A stretch of 64,000 nt of DNA from Chitinophagaceae bacterium (GCA_004173235.1 SEAC01000008.1:1-64000); one strand, 5' to 3'; positions 10,058-18,024 are shown, counted from the first letter of the stretch. The notes: a model not told the origin generated them from the sequence alone. Translations and numbers: made by a program.

Positions 10058-10702
10058 TTACTTTCCGAGGAGGATGTTGAAGCCGATGCTCAGCGGAACG
10101 CCGCCGCCACCATTGATGCCGAGGTTGAACGAGTTGCTCTTGGAGGCAACTACGCCGGCGCCGTTCTTCGTTTCCGAGCTCAGGTAGTTTGCCGTAAGGA
10201 GGTTGCGCAGGCTCACTTCCAGCAGGAAGTTCTTGCGGATCTGGTAGGCTACGCCCGGATATACCGTCACGCCGAAGCCGTTGCCGTTCGTTTCAGAAAG
10301 CGTAGTGGTGCCGTTGAACGTCTCCGACTTTTGGTTGGTGTAGTTCAGGCCGCCGTGTGCGTAGAAGTAGAAGCTTTTGGCTACAGGATAGTAGCGGCGC
10401 AGAAACAGGCCGGGCGCAATGGTGCGCTGCTCTTGCTGGGTGCTTCCGTTGGCTTCAACCTTGCTTTTTGAGAAGCCAACATTGATGCCTACAACCGTGT
10501 TTTCTTTTACGAAGAAGCCGATGGAAGGATCGATAACGAACGCGTTCTGCTTCGTAACGGCGTTCGTGGGCGTGTTGATGGTGGTGTTTTCAATGCTGCT
10601 CGTGGTGATGCTGCCGCCGAGGAAAACGCGTCCTTTCGAAAGTTGTGCGTTGGCAGCCGCTACCGTGAGCAGGCCTGCCGAGAACAGGAAGATTTTTTTC
10701 AT
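10058..10702 (-). CDS. Outer-membrane beta-barrel protein (OmpA/OprF-like barrel)
   Basis: A 214-residue secreted protein. The start at 10702 gives MKKIFLFSAGLLTVAAANAQ, a clean signal peptide ending AxA; the longer frame upstream lacks protein-like character. After the signal come alternating hydrophobic/polar strands such as GRVFLGGSITTSS, SIGFFVKENTVVGINVGFS, FLRRYYPV, FYFYAHGGLNYT and GFGVTVYPGVAYQIRKNFLLEVSLRN. It ends with an aromatic-poor strand, GGVPLSIGFNILLGK. This is the pattern of small eight-stranded barrels annotated as outer membrane beta-barrel proteins in Bacteroidota. No ligand or function can be assigned. Confidence 0.8.
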   Translation of the reverse strand: MKKIFLFSAGLLTVAAANAQLSKGRVFLGGSITTSSIENTTINTPTNAVTKQNAFVIDPSIGFFVKENTVVGINVGFSKSKVEANGSTQQEQRTIAPGLFLRRYYPVAKSFYFYAHGGLNYTNQKSETFNGTTTLSETNGNGFGVTVYPGVAYQIRKNFLLEVSLRNLLTANYLSSETKNGAGVVASKSNSFNLGINGGGGVPLSIGFNILLGK

Positions 10703-10840
10703 GTACTGGTGACTTTTGGTGTTTACAGACAACGAAAGCGATTCATTCGCTTCATTGGCGGCGCAAGGTAAGGCTGAGTTAACAAACAATTTGTTGGCGC
10801 TTAACACGATCTTATTCGTTTGTGCATGAACGGCATATAA

Positions 10841-10870
10841 GAAAGGCCGCCCACGTTGGGACGGCCTTTC
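10841..10870 (-). terminator. Hairpin downstream of the cytochrome c gene
   Basis: GAAAGGCCG pairs with CGGCCTTTC, and a few more pairs inside the loop are possible (GAAAGGCCGcCC / GGaCGGCCTTTC). It lies 20 bases after the stop of the minus-strand cytochrome gene. Confidence 0.55.
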
Positions 10871-10889
10871 AAAATCGGGATGAGTTGTA

Positions 10890-11222
10890 TTAAGCTTTTT
10901 TCGCATTCGCCTGTACGTAGGCCAGTACGTTTGCCGTTTCTTCTTCGCTAAGCTTTGCTTTGGGGGCCATGCTTTGCAGGATGGGCACCCAGCGTTCGGC
11001 AGTGTAGTGGGAAGGCTCCTTCAACGCATGGCAGCGTCCGCACTTGGCCGTATACACCTGGTGGCCGGCTTCGATCTTCGCAGTGGCCGGGTTGGCTGTG
11101 CTTGCGGGAGCGCTCGTGCTGCTGGTGGTTGTTTCGGTGGTGGTGCTGGCAGCAGGTGTAACCTTGGGCGCACAGGCAACTACCAGTGCAGCCAGGGCGG
11201 AAGCGAATAGAATCTTTTTCAT
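10890..11222 (-). CDS. c-type cytochrome lipoprotein
   Basis: A 110-residue protein with a lipoprotein signal (MKKILFASALAALVVACAP; the Cys at about 17 would be acylated) and a Ser/Thr/Ala-rich linker to about residue 47. A single heme-c domain follows with KCGRCH at residues 60-65, after the typical AGHQVYTAK. A methionine in QSMAPKAKLSEEE could be the distal heme ligand. The end, ETANVLAYVQANAKKA, is the usual C-terminal helix of monoheme cytochromes. The start at 11222 is chosen because it opens the signal peptide; an ATG six codons upstream is possible. It probably carries electrons at the periplasmic face. The partner is unknown. Confidence 0.85.
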   Translation of the reverse strand: MKKILFASALAALVVACAPKVTPAASTTTETTTSSTSAPASTANPATAKIEAGHQVYTAKCGRCHALKEPSHYTAERWVPILQSMAPKAKLSEEETANVLAYVQANAKKA

Positions 11223-11306
11223 AATTCGGTGTTGTGGCATTAAATGTAAGAAATCTGGTTATTAGTTTCCTGGTTTATTAGTGCCACATGCGCCTCGCCT
11301 TTTGTT

Positions 11307-12572
11307 CTAAATCATCTCACCACCAAAGTAGCGGTGCAGTGCCACAGGGATCCTGATGCCGTTCTCATCCTGGTTGTTCTCCAGCAGCGCAGCCAGAATG
11401 CGCGGCAGCGCCAGCGACGAGCCGTTGAGCGAGTGGAGCAACTGCGTCTTGCCGTCTTCCTTGAACCGCGCCTTCATCCGGTTGGTCTGGTAGGTTTCAA
11501 AATTCGACACCGAGCTTACCTCGAGCCACTTTTCCTGCGCGGCACTCCACACTTCAAAGTCGTAGGTGAGCGCGGATGCAAAGCTCATGTCGCCACCGCA
11601 AAGCCGGAGGATGCGGTAGGGGAGCTCGAGCGACTGCACCAGCTTTTCTACGTGGGCCACCATCTCGTCGAGCACCTCGTAGCTGCGCGACGGGTGCACC
11701 AGCTGCACGATCTCCACCTTGTCGAACTGGTGGAGGCGGTTGAGGCCGCGCACATGCGCGCCATACGATCCGGCTTCGCGGCGAAAGCAGGGCGTGTAGC
11801 CGGTCATGCGAACAGGGAGCTCATTATCCTTCAGGATAGTATCGCGATAAATATTCGTGAGCGGCACTTCCGACGTGGGTATGAGGTAGAGATTGTCCAC
11901 GGTGGCGTGGTACATCTGTCCTTCCTTATCAGGCAGTTGCCCGGTGCCAAGCGCCGAAGCTTCGTTCACCATCAGCGGAGCCATATACTCGGTGTATCCG
12001 GCGCCTGTGTTGAAGTCGAGGAAGTATTGGATCAGCGCGCGCTGCAGCTTCGCTCCTTTTCCTTTATAAAAGGGGAAGCCCGAGCCGGTCACCTTGTTGC
12101 CCAGCTCGAAGTCGATAAGGTCGTAGCGCTTCGCGAGGTCCCAGTGCGGAACGGCGCCGGCCGGCAGTTGCGGCTTCGAGCCACCTTCGCGCACGGTCAC
12201 GTTCTCTTCGGGCGTTTTGCCGGGAGGCACCAGCTCGGAAGGAATGTTTGGAAATTTCAGCATCAGCTCGTTGAGGCGCGCTTCGGTCTCGGCAAGTTGC
12301 TGCTCGATGGGCCCGAGCGTGGTCTTGAGCGCTTCCACTTCCTTCTTGCGTGCATCTGCCTCTTCTTTCTGGCCCTTGCCCATCAGTGCGCCGATCTCTT
12401 TGGAAGTAGCATTGAGCTTCGCTTTGCTTTCATCGTATTGCAGCGAAAGACGCTTGCGGTCATCGTCTAGAGCGATGGCGGAGTCCACGAGGTCGAGGTC
12501 CTTGAAATGTTTGTGGGCAAGGCGCTCTTTCACCTTCGCGGGATCGTTGCGCAGTACGGCCAGTTGCAGCAT
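11307..12572 (-). CDS. serS: Seryl-tRNA synthetase
   Basis: Class II aminoacyl-tRNA synthetase, 421 residues. The start at 12572 gives MLQLAVLRNDPAKVKERLAHK, the usual SerRS opening; a longer frame to 12659 has no family support. The N-terminal long coiled-coil arm (residues about 30-100, Lys/Glu/Ala/Leu-rich) binds the tRNA long variable arm. The catalytic part shows LIPTSEVPLTNIYRD, FRREAGSYGAHVRGLNRLHQF (motif 2 region), and the motif 3 segment LNGSSLALPRILAALLEN. A TATCTTTG box on the minus strand lies just upstream. Confidence 0.96.
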   Translation of the reverse strand: MLQLAVLRNDPAKVKERLAHKHFKDLDLVDSAIALDDDRKRLSLQYDESKAKLNATSKEIGALMGKGQKEEADARKKEVEALKTTLGPIEQQLAETEARLNELMLKFPNIPSELVPPGKTPEENVTVREGGSKPQLPAGAVPHWDLAKRYDLIDFELGNKVTGSGFPFYKGKGAKLQRALIQYFLDFNTGAGYTEYMAPLMVNEASALGTGQLPDKEGQMYHATVDNLYLIPTSEVPLTNIYRDTILKDNELPVRMTGYTPCFRREAGSYGAHVRGLNRLHQFDKVEIVQLVHPSRSYEVLDEMVAHVEKLVQSLELPYRILRLCGGDMSFASALTYDFEVWSAAQEKWLEVSSVSNFETYQTNRMKARFKEDGKTQLLHSLNGSSLALPRILAALLENNQDENGIRIPVALHRYFGGEMI

Positions 12573-12592
12573 ATCGAAAAAATTAAAGTGCT

Positions 12593-12600
12593 CAAAGATA
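12593..12600 (-). promoter_or_regulatory. Putative -7 box (TATCTTTG) of serS
   Basis: The plus strand reads CAAAGATA, so the minus strand carries TATCTTTG, an exact match to TAnnTTTG, 20 bases before the serS ATG. This supports the short start at 12572 over the longer open frame. Confidence 0.5.
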
Positions 12601-12687
12601 AGAGAGACGGAAGGTTTTGGGGTTTGGGAGATACCGGAACGTGGACGGGTTGCCTGCACCCGCGTTCCAACCGTTGCGCTACTTAGC

Positions 12688-12695
12688 TACCTTTG
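12688..12695 (+). promoter_or_regulatory. Putative -7 box (TACCTTTG) of the gene at 12700
   Basis: An exact TAnnTTTG match four bases before the ATG at 12700. Transcription would start at or just inside the start codon, so either the message is almost leaderless or translation begins at the second ATG (12706). Confidence 0.45.
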
Positions 12696-12699
12696 CAGG

Positions 12700-13050
12700 A
12701 TGCAGATGCAAGATGACCTCCAGGTGCGTTGGTGGAAGCTGGAAGAAAAGCTGATGGAGCGCTTTGAAAAAAAGCCCGACGTGGAAAGCGTGTTGTTCCT
12801 TATCGGCGTGCAGGAGCTCGGCGACATCCGCAAAAAATTCTCGAAAGAACAGAAGCAGGATTTGATGCACGTGGCGATCTGCACCGTGCTGGGGCCGAGC
12901 GGATACTTTGAGCTGGCCGGTGCCGATGCCGAAGGCTGGCCACACTTCCGCCAGCTGAAGCCGATGCCCAACCTGATGCCGCACGAACAGGAGAACTTTT
13001 TGAAAGACCATATCCTGCTGTATTTTCAGAATGCAGGCTTTCTGGATTGA
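12700..13050 (+). CDS. Conserved-type hypothetical protein, 116 aa
   Basis: A small soluble protein without signal peptide or membrane segment, starting MQMQDDLQVRWWKLEEKL. It contains VLFLIGVQELGDIRKKFSKEQ and a central AICTVLGPSGYFELAG, and ends HILLYFQNAGFLD. Codon use resembles its neighbours, and a promoter-like box stands directly upstream, so it is very probably real. I do not recognise a characterised family; similar short proteins are common in Bacteroidota. It diverges from serS. The start could equally be the second methionine at 12706. Confidence 0.75.
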   Translation: MQMQDDLQVRWWKLEEKLMERFEKKPDVESVLFLIGVQELGDIRKKFSKEQKQDLMHVAICTVLGPSGYFELAGADAEGWPHFRQLKPMPNLMPHEQENFLKDHILLYFQNAGFLD

Positions 13051-13069
13051 GCTGCGCCTGGATAGCAAC

Positions 13070-13270
13070 GAACGCAGATCTTCTATGATCTATGTGATTA
13101 GTAAGATTTGAAAAAACTATCAGCGCCCATCTTATTAATCATAGAAAATCAGCGTTTTTTCTCTCCCTCCTGCTGCTCTTCAACATGAAACAGATGTCAA
13201 AAACGTTTATCAGCGCCCATCTTAAAAATCATAGAAGATCAGCGTTCTTCCTCTCCTTCCTGCTGCTGCT
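13070..13270. repeat. Palindromic repeat with a tandemly doubled right arm
   Basis: The left arm (from about 13070: GAACGCAGATCTTCTATGAT and on) is partly complementary to the right arm. The right arm is present twice, at 13118-13179 and 13208-13270, exactly 90 bases apart and mostly identical (TATCAGCGCCCATCTTA, then AATCATAGAA, then ATCAGCGTT). Related arms ending TGCGTTCTTTCTCTCC occur at 17888-18002, 36297-36496 and 60187-60335. The second copy lies inside the cyclophilin gene and encodes most of its signal peptide. Confidence 0.85.
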
Positions 13271-13931
13271 CATCACGGCTGCATCCGCCCAGCAGTCCGT
13301 CAGGCTCCGCCCGCGCGACTACCGACGCGATATCGAACTGGTTACCACCGAAGGCACCATCCGCCTGCGCCTCAGCGACTCTACACCCTTGCATCGCGAC
13401 AACTTCCTCCGCCTGGTCAAGAGCGGCTATTTCGATGGAACGCTGTTCCACCGCGTCATTCGCGGCTTTATGATCCAGGGCGGCGACCCGGTGAGCCGGA
13501 CCGCCGACACATCCGTGCGCCTCGGTGAAGGCGGCCCGTCATATGGTGTGCCAGCCGAACTGCGTGCGACGCTTTTCCACCGCAAAGGTGCGCTTGCCGC
13601 CGCCCGCGAAGGCGACGATATCAACCCGCTCCGCTACTCCAGCGGCAGCCAGTTTTATATCGTTCAAGGCCGCACTTTCAACGACCGTGAAATGGACTCC
13701 ATCGAGATCAAGCGGCTGCAGGGCCGAAAGATCGGTCCCGAGCGCCGCGCCGTGTATCAAACCGTTGGTGGCACTCCGCAGCTCGATGGCAACTACACCG
13801 TTTTTGGCGAAGTGCTCGAAGGCCTCGATGTGATAGACCGCATCGCCAACGGAGCCGTTAGCAGCAACCCGCCCAACCGGCCGGTCAAAGATGTCCGCAT
13901 CACCCGGGCAACGCTTGTGCGCCGCAGGTAG
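13185..13931 (+). CDS. Secreted cyclophilin-type peptidyl-prolyl isomerase
   Basis: Prolyl cis-trans isomerase of the cyclophilin family, 248 residues, exported through the inner membrane. The signal (residues 1-36) reads NHRRSAFFLSFLLLLITAASAQ, cleaved after ASA. Its N- and H-regions are encoded by the second right arm of the palindromic repeat at 13070-13270. The catalytic domain starts near residue 47 (DIELVTTEGTIRLRL) and shows YFDGTLFHRVIRGFMIQGGDP, with the active-site FHRVI...F...Q pattern, and GSQFYIV. A charged insertion (about residues 165-185) follows, then NYTVFGEVLEGLDVID. An identical-frame hydrophobic stretch upstream in the first arm copy has no start codon, so the ATG at 13185 is used. 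Confidence 0.9.
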   Translation: MKQMSKTFISAHLKNHRRSAFFLSFLLLLITAASAQQSVRLRPRDYRRDIELVTTEGTIRLRLSDSTPLHRDNFLRLVKSGYFDGTLFHRVIRGFMIQGGDPVSRTADTSVRLGEGGPSYGVPAELRATLFHRKGALAAAREGDDINPLRYSSGSQFYIVQGRTFNDREMDSIEIKRLQGRKIGPERRAVYQTVGGTPQLDGNYTVFGEVLEGLDVIDRIANGAVSSNPPNRPVKDVRITRATLVRRR

Positions 13932-13998
13932 CGTGCTAACGCAAATAATGAAGGTGATTGCAACTTTTTGTGTGCACCGCTGTTCAAGGAGAAGAGGA

Positions 13999-14026
13999 AC
14001 GACAAACGACAGGCGACAAACGGCAA
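13999..14026 (+). repeat. Heptamer array, ACGACAA family (copy 1)
   Basis: Four exact-period 7-bp units, ACGACAA, ACGACAG, GCGACAA and ACGGCAA, stand in the gap before gcvH. The same word family recurs at 24839-24873. No inverted partner is nearby. Confidence 0.8.
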
Positions 14027-14058
14027 ACTGCTCTATATTGCAGCCATAATCTATCTAT

Positions 14059-14436
14059 ATGAACTTCCCCGAGAACGTACGTTACACCAAGGATCACGAG
14101 TGGCTCCGCATCGAAGGCGATGAGGCCGTGATAGGCATCACCGATTTTGCACAGCGCGAGCTGGGTGACATTGTGTATGTGGAAGTGGAAACCGTTGGTC
14201 AGGAAATGACCGAGGGAGCCGTATTCGGAACCGTGGAAGCGGTGAAGACCGTTTCGGACCTGTACCTGCCGGTGAGCGGCACCATCCTCGAACTCAATCC
14301 CAAACTGGCTTCGGCCCCCGAGCTGGTAAACAACGATCCATACGGCGAAGGCTGGATGGTACGTATGCGCCTGAGCGACGTTGCCGCCGCCGAAGCACTG
14401 ATGGACGCCAATGCCTACCAGGCACTCGTAGGCTGA
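14059..14436 (+). CDS. gcvH: Glycine cleavage system H protein
   Basis: Lipoyl carrier protein of the glycine cleavage complex; it shuttles the aminomethyl group between the P, T and L proteins. It has 125 residues, the normal length. The lipoylated lysine is K63 in the motif [13 protein letters not shown]. Other family segments are [20 protein letters not shown] at the N-terminus and the C-terminal [13 protein letters not shown]. The other glycine cleavage genes are not in the window, as is common in Bacteroidota. An ECF sigma factor follows on the same strand after a 72-base gap. Confidence 0.97.
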   Translation: MNFPENVRYTKDHEWLRIEGDEAVIGITDFAQRELGDIVYVEVETVGQEMTEGAVFGTVEAVKTVSDLYLPVSGTILELNPKLASAPELVNNDPYGEGWMVRMRLSDVAAAEALMDANAYQALVG

Positions 14437-14508
14437 TAAATCCAAACCAGCACCGTACCCGTATATGACGCAGGGATTTGTAGAAACAAAGACTCCTTTA
14501 ACCAACTT

Positions 14509-15045
14509 TTGAGCGCCCCCACCACATACCAGGAAGGCGAGCTCGTGAACCTGTTGCGTGCCAAAGACAACGCAGCTTTCACGTACCTCTACGATCATTA
14601 TGCAGGTGCCCTGCAAGGCATCGTGCGCCAGATCGTGAACGATGAGGAGCTTTCCCACGACGTGGTGCAGGAGGTTTTTGTAAGCATCTGGCGAAAGATC
14701 GAAAGCTACGATGCTACCAAGGGCCGCCTATTTACCTGGATGCTCAATATCGCCCGGAACGCAGCCATCGACAAGGTGCGCTCCAAAAGTTTTCAGCAGG
14801 GACTGCGGCAGCAATCGCTCGATGGAGCGGAGCACCTCGGTGCGGTGGTGAAACCGGGCGGCGACGACATCGGGCTGAAAAAGGTGCTGCTGCGGTTGAA
14901 AGAGGAACAACGCCTGCTGATCGACCTTTCGTATTACCAGGGCTTCACCCACGACCAGATCGCGCGGGAGCTCAACATACCGTTGGGAACCGTGAAAACG
15001 CGCTTGCGCAGTGCACTGTCGCAACTGCGTACCTTACTATCGTAA
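14509..15045 (+). CDS. ECF-type RNA polymerase sigma-70 factor
   Basis: Sigma factor of 178 residues with region 2 (AFTYLYDHYAGALQGIV, then DVVQEVFVSIWRKIESYD) and region 4 (FTHDQIARELNIPLGTVKTR). The start appears to be TTG at 14509; an ATG at 14465 is out of frame and stops after 15 codons. Its stop is eight bases before the GTG of the anti-sigma gene, so the two are co-transcribed and the product is likely held inactive by that membrane protein. Its regulon cannot be named. The TTG/GTG starts of both genes suggest low translation. Confidence 0.92.
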   Translation: MSAPTTYQEGELVNLLRAKDNAAFTYLYDHYAGALQGIVRQIVNDEELSHDVVQEVFVSIWRKIESYDATKGRLFTWMLNIARNAAIDKVRSKSFQQGLRQQSLDGAEHLGAVVKPGGDDIGLKKVLLRLKEEQRLLIDLSYYQGFTHDQIARELNIPLGTVKTRLRSALSQLRTLLS

Positions 15046-15053
15046 ACAGAACA

Positions 15054-15851
15054 GTGAACATAAAGGAATACATATCGACCGGGATCATTGAAAGCTACGT
15101 GCTGGGCCTTGCCTCCGATGCGGAACGGCAGGAGTTCGAAGCGCTGTGCCGCCAATATCCCGAGCTGGTGGAAGCCCGCGACCGCTTCGAGCTGAGCCTC
15201 GAAAGCAGCCTGCTGGCCAATGCGCCTGCGCCGCCTGCATTCCTGAAAGAGCGTGTGCTCCACTCGATCGAAGAAGCCCGCACCGCTCCAGCTGCGGGAT
15301 CCGGCATTTCCCGCCCCGCACAGGTTCGGCCCATCAACCCCTGGAAGTGGGCCGCGGCCGCCTGCGTGCTCCTCGCCGCCGGCTCCCTCGTTTGGGCGCT
15401 CAGCAACAACAGCCGCATCGACCGACTCGAAAACTCCCTTGCAGGCAGCGACAGCCTCCGCCAGGAACTGCTCGCCACCCGCACCGAGCTGGCCGAAATG
15501 CGGCAGGAAGCAGAGGCGCTTCGCAACCCCAACATGAAAATGACCGCGCTCGAAAGCGTGCCTACCGCACCTACCCGCGCCCGCGTCAACGTGTTGTGGG
15601 ATAGCACCACCAAGGACGTTTACCTGATGATCCAGAACCTTCCCGCACCGGCGGCCGACAAGCAATACCAGCTCTGGGCGCTTATCGACAAAAAGCCGGT
15701 GGACCTTGGCGTGTTCGAACTCCGCCAGGACCGCCTGATGGTGAAGATGAAGAATGTGCAGAATGCACAGGCATTCGCCATCACGCTCGAGCCCAAAGGC
15801 GGCTCGGCTTCGCCCACACTGCAGAACATGTACGTGTACGGCGAATTATAA
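15054..15851 (+). CDS. RskA-type membrane anti-sigma factor
   Basis: A 265-residue single-pass protein. The N-terminal cytoplasmic part (MNIKEYISTGIIESYVLGLA) is the zinc-free anti-sigma helix bundle seen in RskA-like proteins and would bind the sigma factor. The membrane helix is at about residues 98-117 (WKWAAAACVLLAAGSLVWAL), followed by a coiled-coil stretch (residues 120-160, RIDRLENSL... LRQELLATRTELAEM). The C-terminal periplasmic domain has YLMIQNLPAPAADKQYQLWA and DKKPVDLGVF, the RskA signature. The start is GTG at 15054. It forms an operon with the sigma gene upstream. Confidence 0.88.
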   Translation: MNIKEYISTGIIESYVLGLASDAERQEFEALCRQYPELVEARDRFELSLESSLLANAPAPPAFLKERVLHSIEEARTAPAAGSGISRPAQVRPINPWKWAAAACVLLAAGSLVWALSNNSRIDRLENSLAGSDSLRQELLATRTELAEMRQEAEALRNPNMKMTALESVPTAPTRARVNVLWDSTTKDVYLMIQNLPAPAADKQYQLWALIDKKPVDLGVFELRQDRLMVKMKNVQNAQAFAITLEPKGGSASPTLQNMYVYGEL

Positions 15852-15864
15852 ATTATATACTCAG

Positions 15865-15949
15865 GTTGGAAGTTGGAAGTGGGAAGTACCGCAGCGTTCT
15901 GTCTGTAATGCAGCGTTCTGTCTGTAATTCCGACTTGCGGCTTCCCACT
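15865..15949. repeat. Heptamer array GTTGGAA with inverted end and a 19-bp tandem duplication
   Basis: Three 7-bp units (GTTGGAA, GTTGGAA, GTGGGAA) occupy 15865-15885. The 19-base unit GCAGCGTTCTGTCTGTAAT is repeated head-to-tail at 15891-15909 and 15910-15928. The right end TGCGGCTTCCCACT (15936-15949) is nearly complementary to AGTGGGAAGTACCGCA (15878-15893) and is followed by seven T. Confidence 0.8.
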
Positions 15950-16046
15950 TTTTTTATGGTGATGCAAACCGTGCGCAGCTCATTCCCGTACTTATTCCTG
16001 ATCATCCCTCTGTGGCGAATGGAGTGATCTCATAGTTGGTTTAACA

Positions 16047-16070
16047 AAAGGGCTTTTTCTAAGGCCCTTT
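16047..16070 (+). terminator. Hairpin between the anti-sigma and VanZ-like genes
   Basis: AAAGGGC pairs with GCCCTTT and is followed by CCTTTTAG. It is a short, modest terminator candidate 195 bases after the anti-sigma stop and 17 bases before the VanZ-like start. Confidence 0.5.
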
Positions 16071-16086
16071 CCTTTTAGCTTGCACC

Positions 16087-16461
16087 ATGCACGCTCCCCG
16101 CCCGTTCCGTATCGCCATTACCCTTTTCTATTTTCTTATCTGCTGCTACCTGTTCTTCACCTCGGGCAGCCAATTTCCAAAGGAAGACTGGCTTGACCGG
16201 ATCTTCTTCGACAAGTGGGTGCACGTGGGATTGTTTGCGCTGCTCACAGTGCTGCTGGTTTGGAGTGAATTTGTGCAGGGCAACAATCAGGGCCGTTGGG
16301 TAGCGGTTGCCGGAATCGTTTATGGGGCTCTGGTAGAGGTCGTGCAGGGCCTGTGGGTGCCTTTTCGCTCGGCGGATATATTTGATTTTTTGAGTGACAG
16401 CGTCGGAGTGCTGCTCGCATTGTATGTTTTGGAACGTAGGAAAAAAAGTAAACCCCTGTAG
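16087..16461 (+). CDS. VanZ-like family membrane protein
   Basis: A 124-residue protein with three or four membrane helices: ITLFYFLICCYLFFTS, HVGLFALLTVLLVWSEF, WVAVAGIVYGALVEVVQGL and FLSDSVGVLLALYVL. The segments DKWVHVGLFALL, EVVQGLWVPFRSADIFDFLSDSVG are the conserved VanZ core (K-x-x-H near helix 2; E-x-x-Q and D-x-x-x-N/D near the last helices). VanZ itself confers low-level teicoplanin resistance, but most chromosomal family members have no known role. The protein ends in a basic tail, RRKKSKPL. A small hairpin spans its stop codon. Confidence 0.82.
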   Translation: MHAPRPFRIAITLFYFLICCYLFFTSGSQFPKEDWLDRIFFDKWVHVGLFALLTVLLVWSEFVQGNNQGRWVAVAGIVYGALVEVVQGLWVPFRSADIFDFLSDSVGVLLALYVLERRKKSKPL

Positions 16462-16471
16462 AAACAGGGGT
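16452..16471 (+). terminator. Short hairpin over the VanZ-like stop codon
   Basis: ACCCCTGT and ACAGGGGT form an 8-bp stem with an AGAA loop that includes the TAG. There is no T-run after it, so it may be only a weak terminator or an mRNA 3'-end stabiliser. Confidence 0.35.
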
Positions 16472-16722
16472 CGCAACCAAAACTAACTGCTTATGAGAAA
16501 ATTGACTGCTTATGTGAGAGAGTCGTAAATAGTAACGCAAAATTGTTGCCAGTTGTTATCCAATCTTTGTTAATCCTTTCCAAACGTCCACTTTCCAATC
16601 TCTTTCTAATTCAATACTAACAACACTGAATACCTAGAAAAATTGGTGCCAGTTTTCCAAAGGATCGAAACTGACCTGTTAAAGCGCGCGTGGGTACTTC
16701 CGTCCACAAAGTGCAACGAAAA
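16472..16722. other. Gene-free, relatively A/T-rich interval
   Basis: No convincing coding frame is present. A direct repeat of CTGCTTATG occurs at about 16487 and 16506. The only start-stop frame of note is an 11-codon frame at 16493-16528. The base composition is lower in G/C than the flanking genes, and nothing else is recognised. Confidence 0.5.
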
Positions 16723-16749
16723 ACGGGCTCCCTTTCCACAGGAGCCCGT
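16723..16749 (-). terminator. Intrinsic terminator of prfA
   Basis: ACGGGCTCC and GGAGCCCGT form a 9-bp stem around a nine-base loop. Read on the minus strand it is followed by TTTTTCG. It lies 35 bases after the prfA stop. Confidence 0.8.
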
Positions 16750-16783
16750 CTTTCTATGTCGTTTAAGGACAACTACTTAGGTG

Positions 16784-17848
16784 TCAATTAGTGTTCACCA
16801 TTTTCGCCGCGTTCTCAGTGAAGAGGAGTGCGTCGATGAGTTCCTGGATGCCGCCGTTGAGCACTTCGTGCAAATTGTAAAGTGTGAGGCCGATGCGGTG
16901 GTCGGTTACGCGGCCCTGCGGATAGTTGTAGGTGCGGATCTTGGCCGAGCGGTCGCCACTGCTCACCAGGCTTTTGCGATGGCGGGAAATCTCCTCTTCC
17001 TGCTTGCGCACCTGCTCTTCATACAGCCGCGTGCGGAGCATCTGCATCGCTTTTTCGCGGTTGCCGAGCTGCGTGCGTTCGGTTTGGCAGATCACCACGG
17101 TGCCTGTTGGAAGGTGCGTGAGCAACACCTTGGTTTCCACCTTGTTTACGTTCTGACCACCGGCGCCTCCCGAGCGGGCGGTTTCCATCTTCACGTCGCT
17201 GTCGCGCAATTCGAAGTCGATCTCTTCGGCTTCCGGCATCACGGCCACGGTGGCGGCAGAGGTGTGCACGCGGCCCTGCGTTTCGGTGGCCGGCACGCGC
17301 TGCACGCGATGCACGCCGCTTTCAAACTTGAGGGTGCCGTACACGTCGTCGCCCGTCACTTCAATCTGGATTTCCTTGTATCCGCCAACCGTGCCTTCCG
17401 TTTCCGACAAAATGGCTGTGCGGAAGCCGTTTTGCTCGCAGTATTTCAGGTACATCCGGGCGAGGTCGCCGGCAAACAGCGAAGCTTCGTCGCCACCTGT
17501 GCCGGCGCGGATCTCGATGATGGCATTCTTCTCGTCCTGCGGATCTTTGGGAATGAGCATCTGGCGGATGGAAGCCTCCATCTGCTGCTGGCGCTCCTCG
17601 GTGGCGGGCAGCTCCATTTTGGCCAGTTCGCGCATTTCCTCGTCGCTGCCGGCGAGGGCTTCGCGGTAAAACGAAATATCTTCCAGCACCTTGCGGTAGT
17701 CGTTGTAGGCATTCACGATCTTCTCCAGGCTGCGGTATTCCTTGCTGAGCGTTCCGAACTGCTTGCTATCTGCAATGATCTCCGGGTTGGTCAGCGCGAC
17801 ACCGATGTCCTGGAAGCGTGCATTGATGGCTTCGAGTTTGTCGAGCAT
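16784..17848 (-). CDS. prfA: Peptide chain release factor 1
   Basis: Recognises UAA and UAG stop codons on the ribosome and triggers peptide release. The protein has 354 residues, as usual for RF1. The catalytic GGQ loop is [14 protein letters not shown], followed by the RF1-type C-terminal pattern [37 protein letters not shown] marks the domain preceding the decoding region. The start [12 protein letters not shown] has a TAGCTTTG promoter box eight bases upstream on the same strand. It diverges from the amidohydrolase gene across a palindromic element. Confidence 0.97.
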   Translation of the reverse strand: MLDKLEAINARFQDIGVALTNPEIIADSKQFGTLSKEYRSLEKIVNAYNDYRKVLEDISFYREALAGSDEEMRELAKMELPATEERQQQMEASIRQMLIPKDPQDEKNAIIEIRAGTGGDEASLFAGDLARMYLKYCEQNGFRTAILSETEGTVGGYKEIQIEVTGDDVYGTLKFESGVHRVQRVPATETQGRVHTSAATVAVMPEAEEIDFELRDSDVKMETARSGGAGGQNVNKVETKVLLTHLPTGTVVICQTERTQLGNREKAMQMLRTRLYEEQVRKQEEEISRHRKSLVSSGDRSAKIRTYNYPQGRVTDHRIGLTLYNLHEVLNGGIQELIDALLFTENAAKMVNTN

Positions 17849-17855
17849 AGGGCGG

Positions 17856-17863
17856 CAAAGCTA
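17856..17863 (-). promoter_or_regulatory. Putative -7 box (TAGCTTTG) of prfA
   Basis: The minus strand carries an exact TAnnTTTG box whose near edge is seven bases from the prfA ATG, implying a very short leader. Confidence 0.5.
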
Positions 17864-17887
17864 CGAAATGCGCGCCGCAAGCGGCGG

Positions 17888-18002
17888 GAGAGAAGGAACG
17901 CAGATTTTTATGATGGTTATGATGAACGCCGATTATTTCAAAATCACAACAAATCTTAATGATCCGCGTGTGGCACTTGCGGCACCTGCGTTCTTTCTCT
18001 CC
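17888..18002. repeat. Palindromic element of the TGCGTTCTTTCTCTCC family, copy at 17.9 kb
   Basis: The left end is GAGAGAAGGAACGCAGATTT; the right end is CCTGCGTTCTTTCTCTCC. Inside are ATGATGGTTATGATGA and AATCACAACAAATCTTAATG words. Before the right end, the 16-base stretch 17970-17985 (GTGGCAC-TT-GCGGCAC, only partly palindromic) sits between CCGCGT (17964-17969) and CTGCGT (17986-17991), the same position as the 16-mers at 36465 and 60302. Confidence 0.85.
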
Positions 18003-18024
18003 GTAGCGTAGCTACATTCGCATC

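Noticed and set aside
16493-16528. An 11-codon frame encoding MRKLTAYVRES, reminiscent of the N-terminus of SecE.
   Set aside because: It stops after 11 codons and the sequence that follows does not continue the SecE pattern in any frame; chance similarity is likely.
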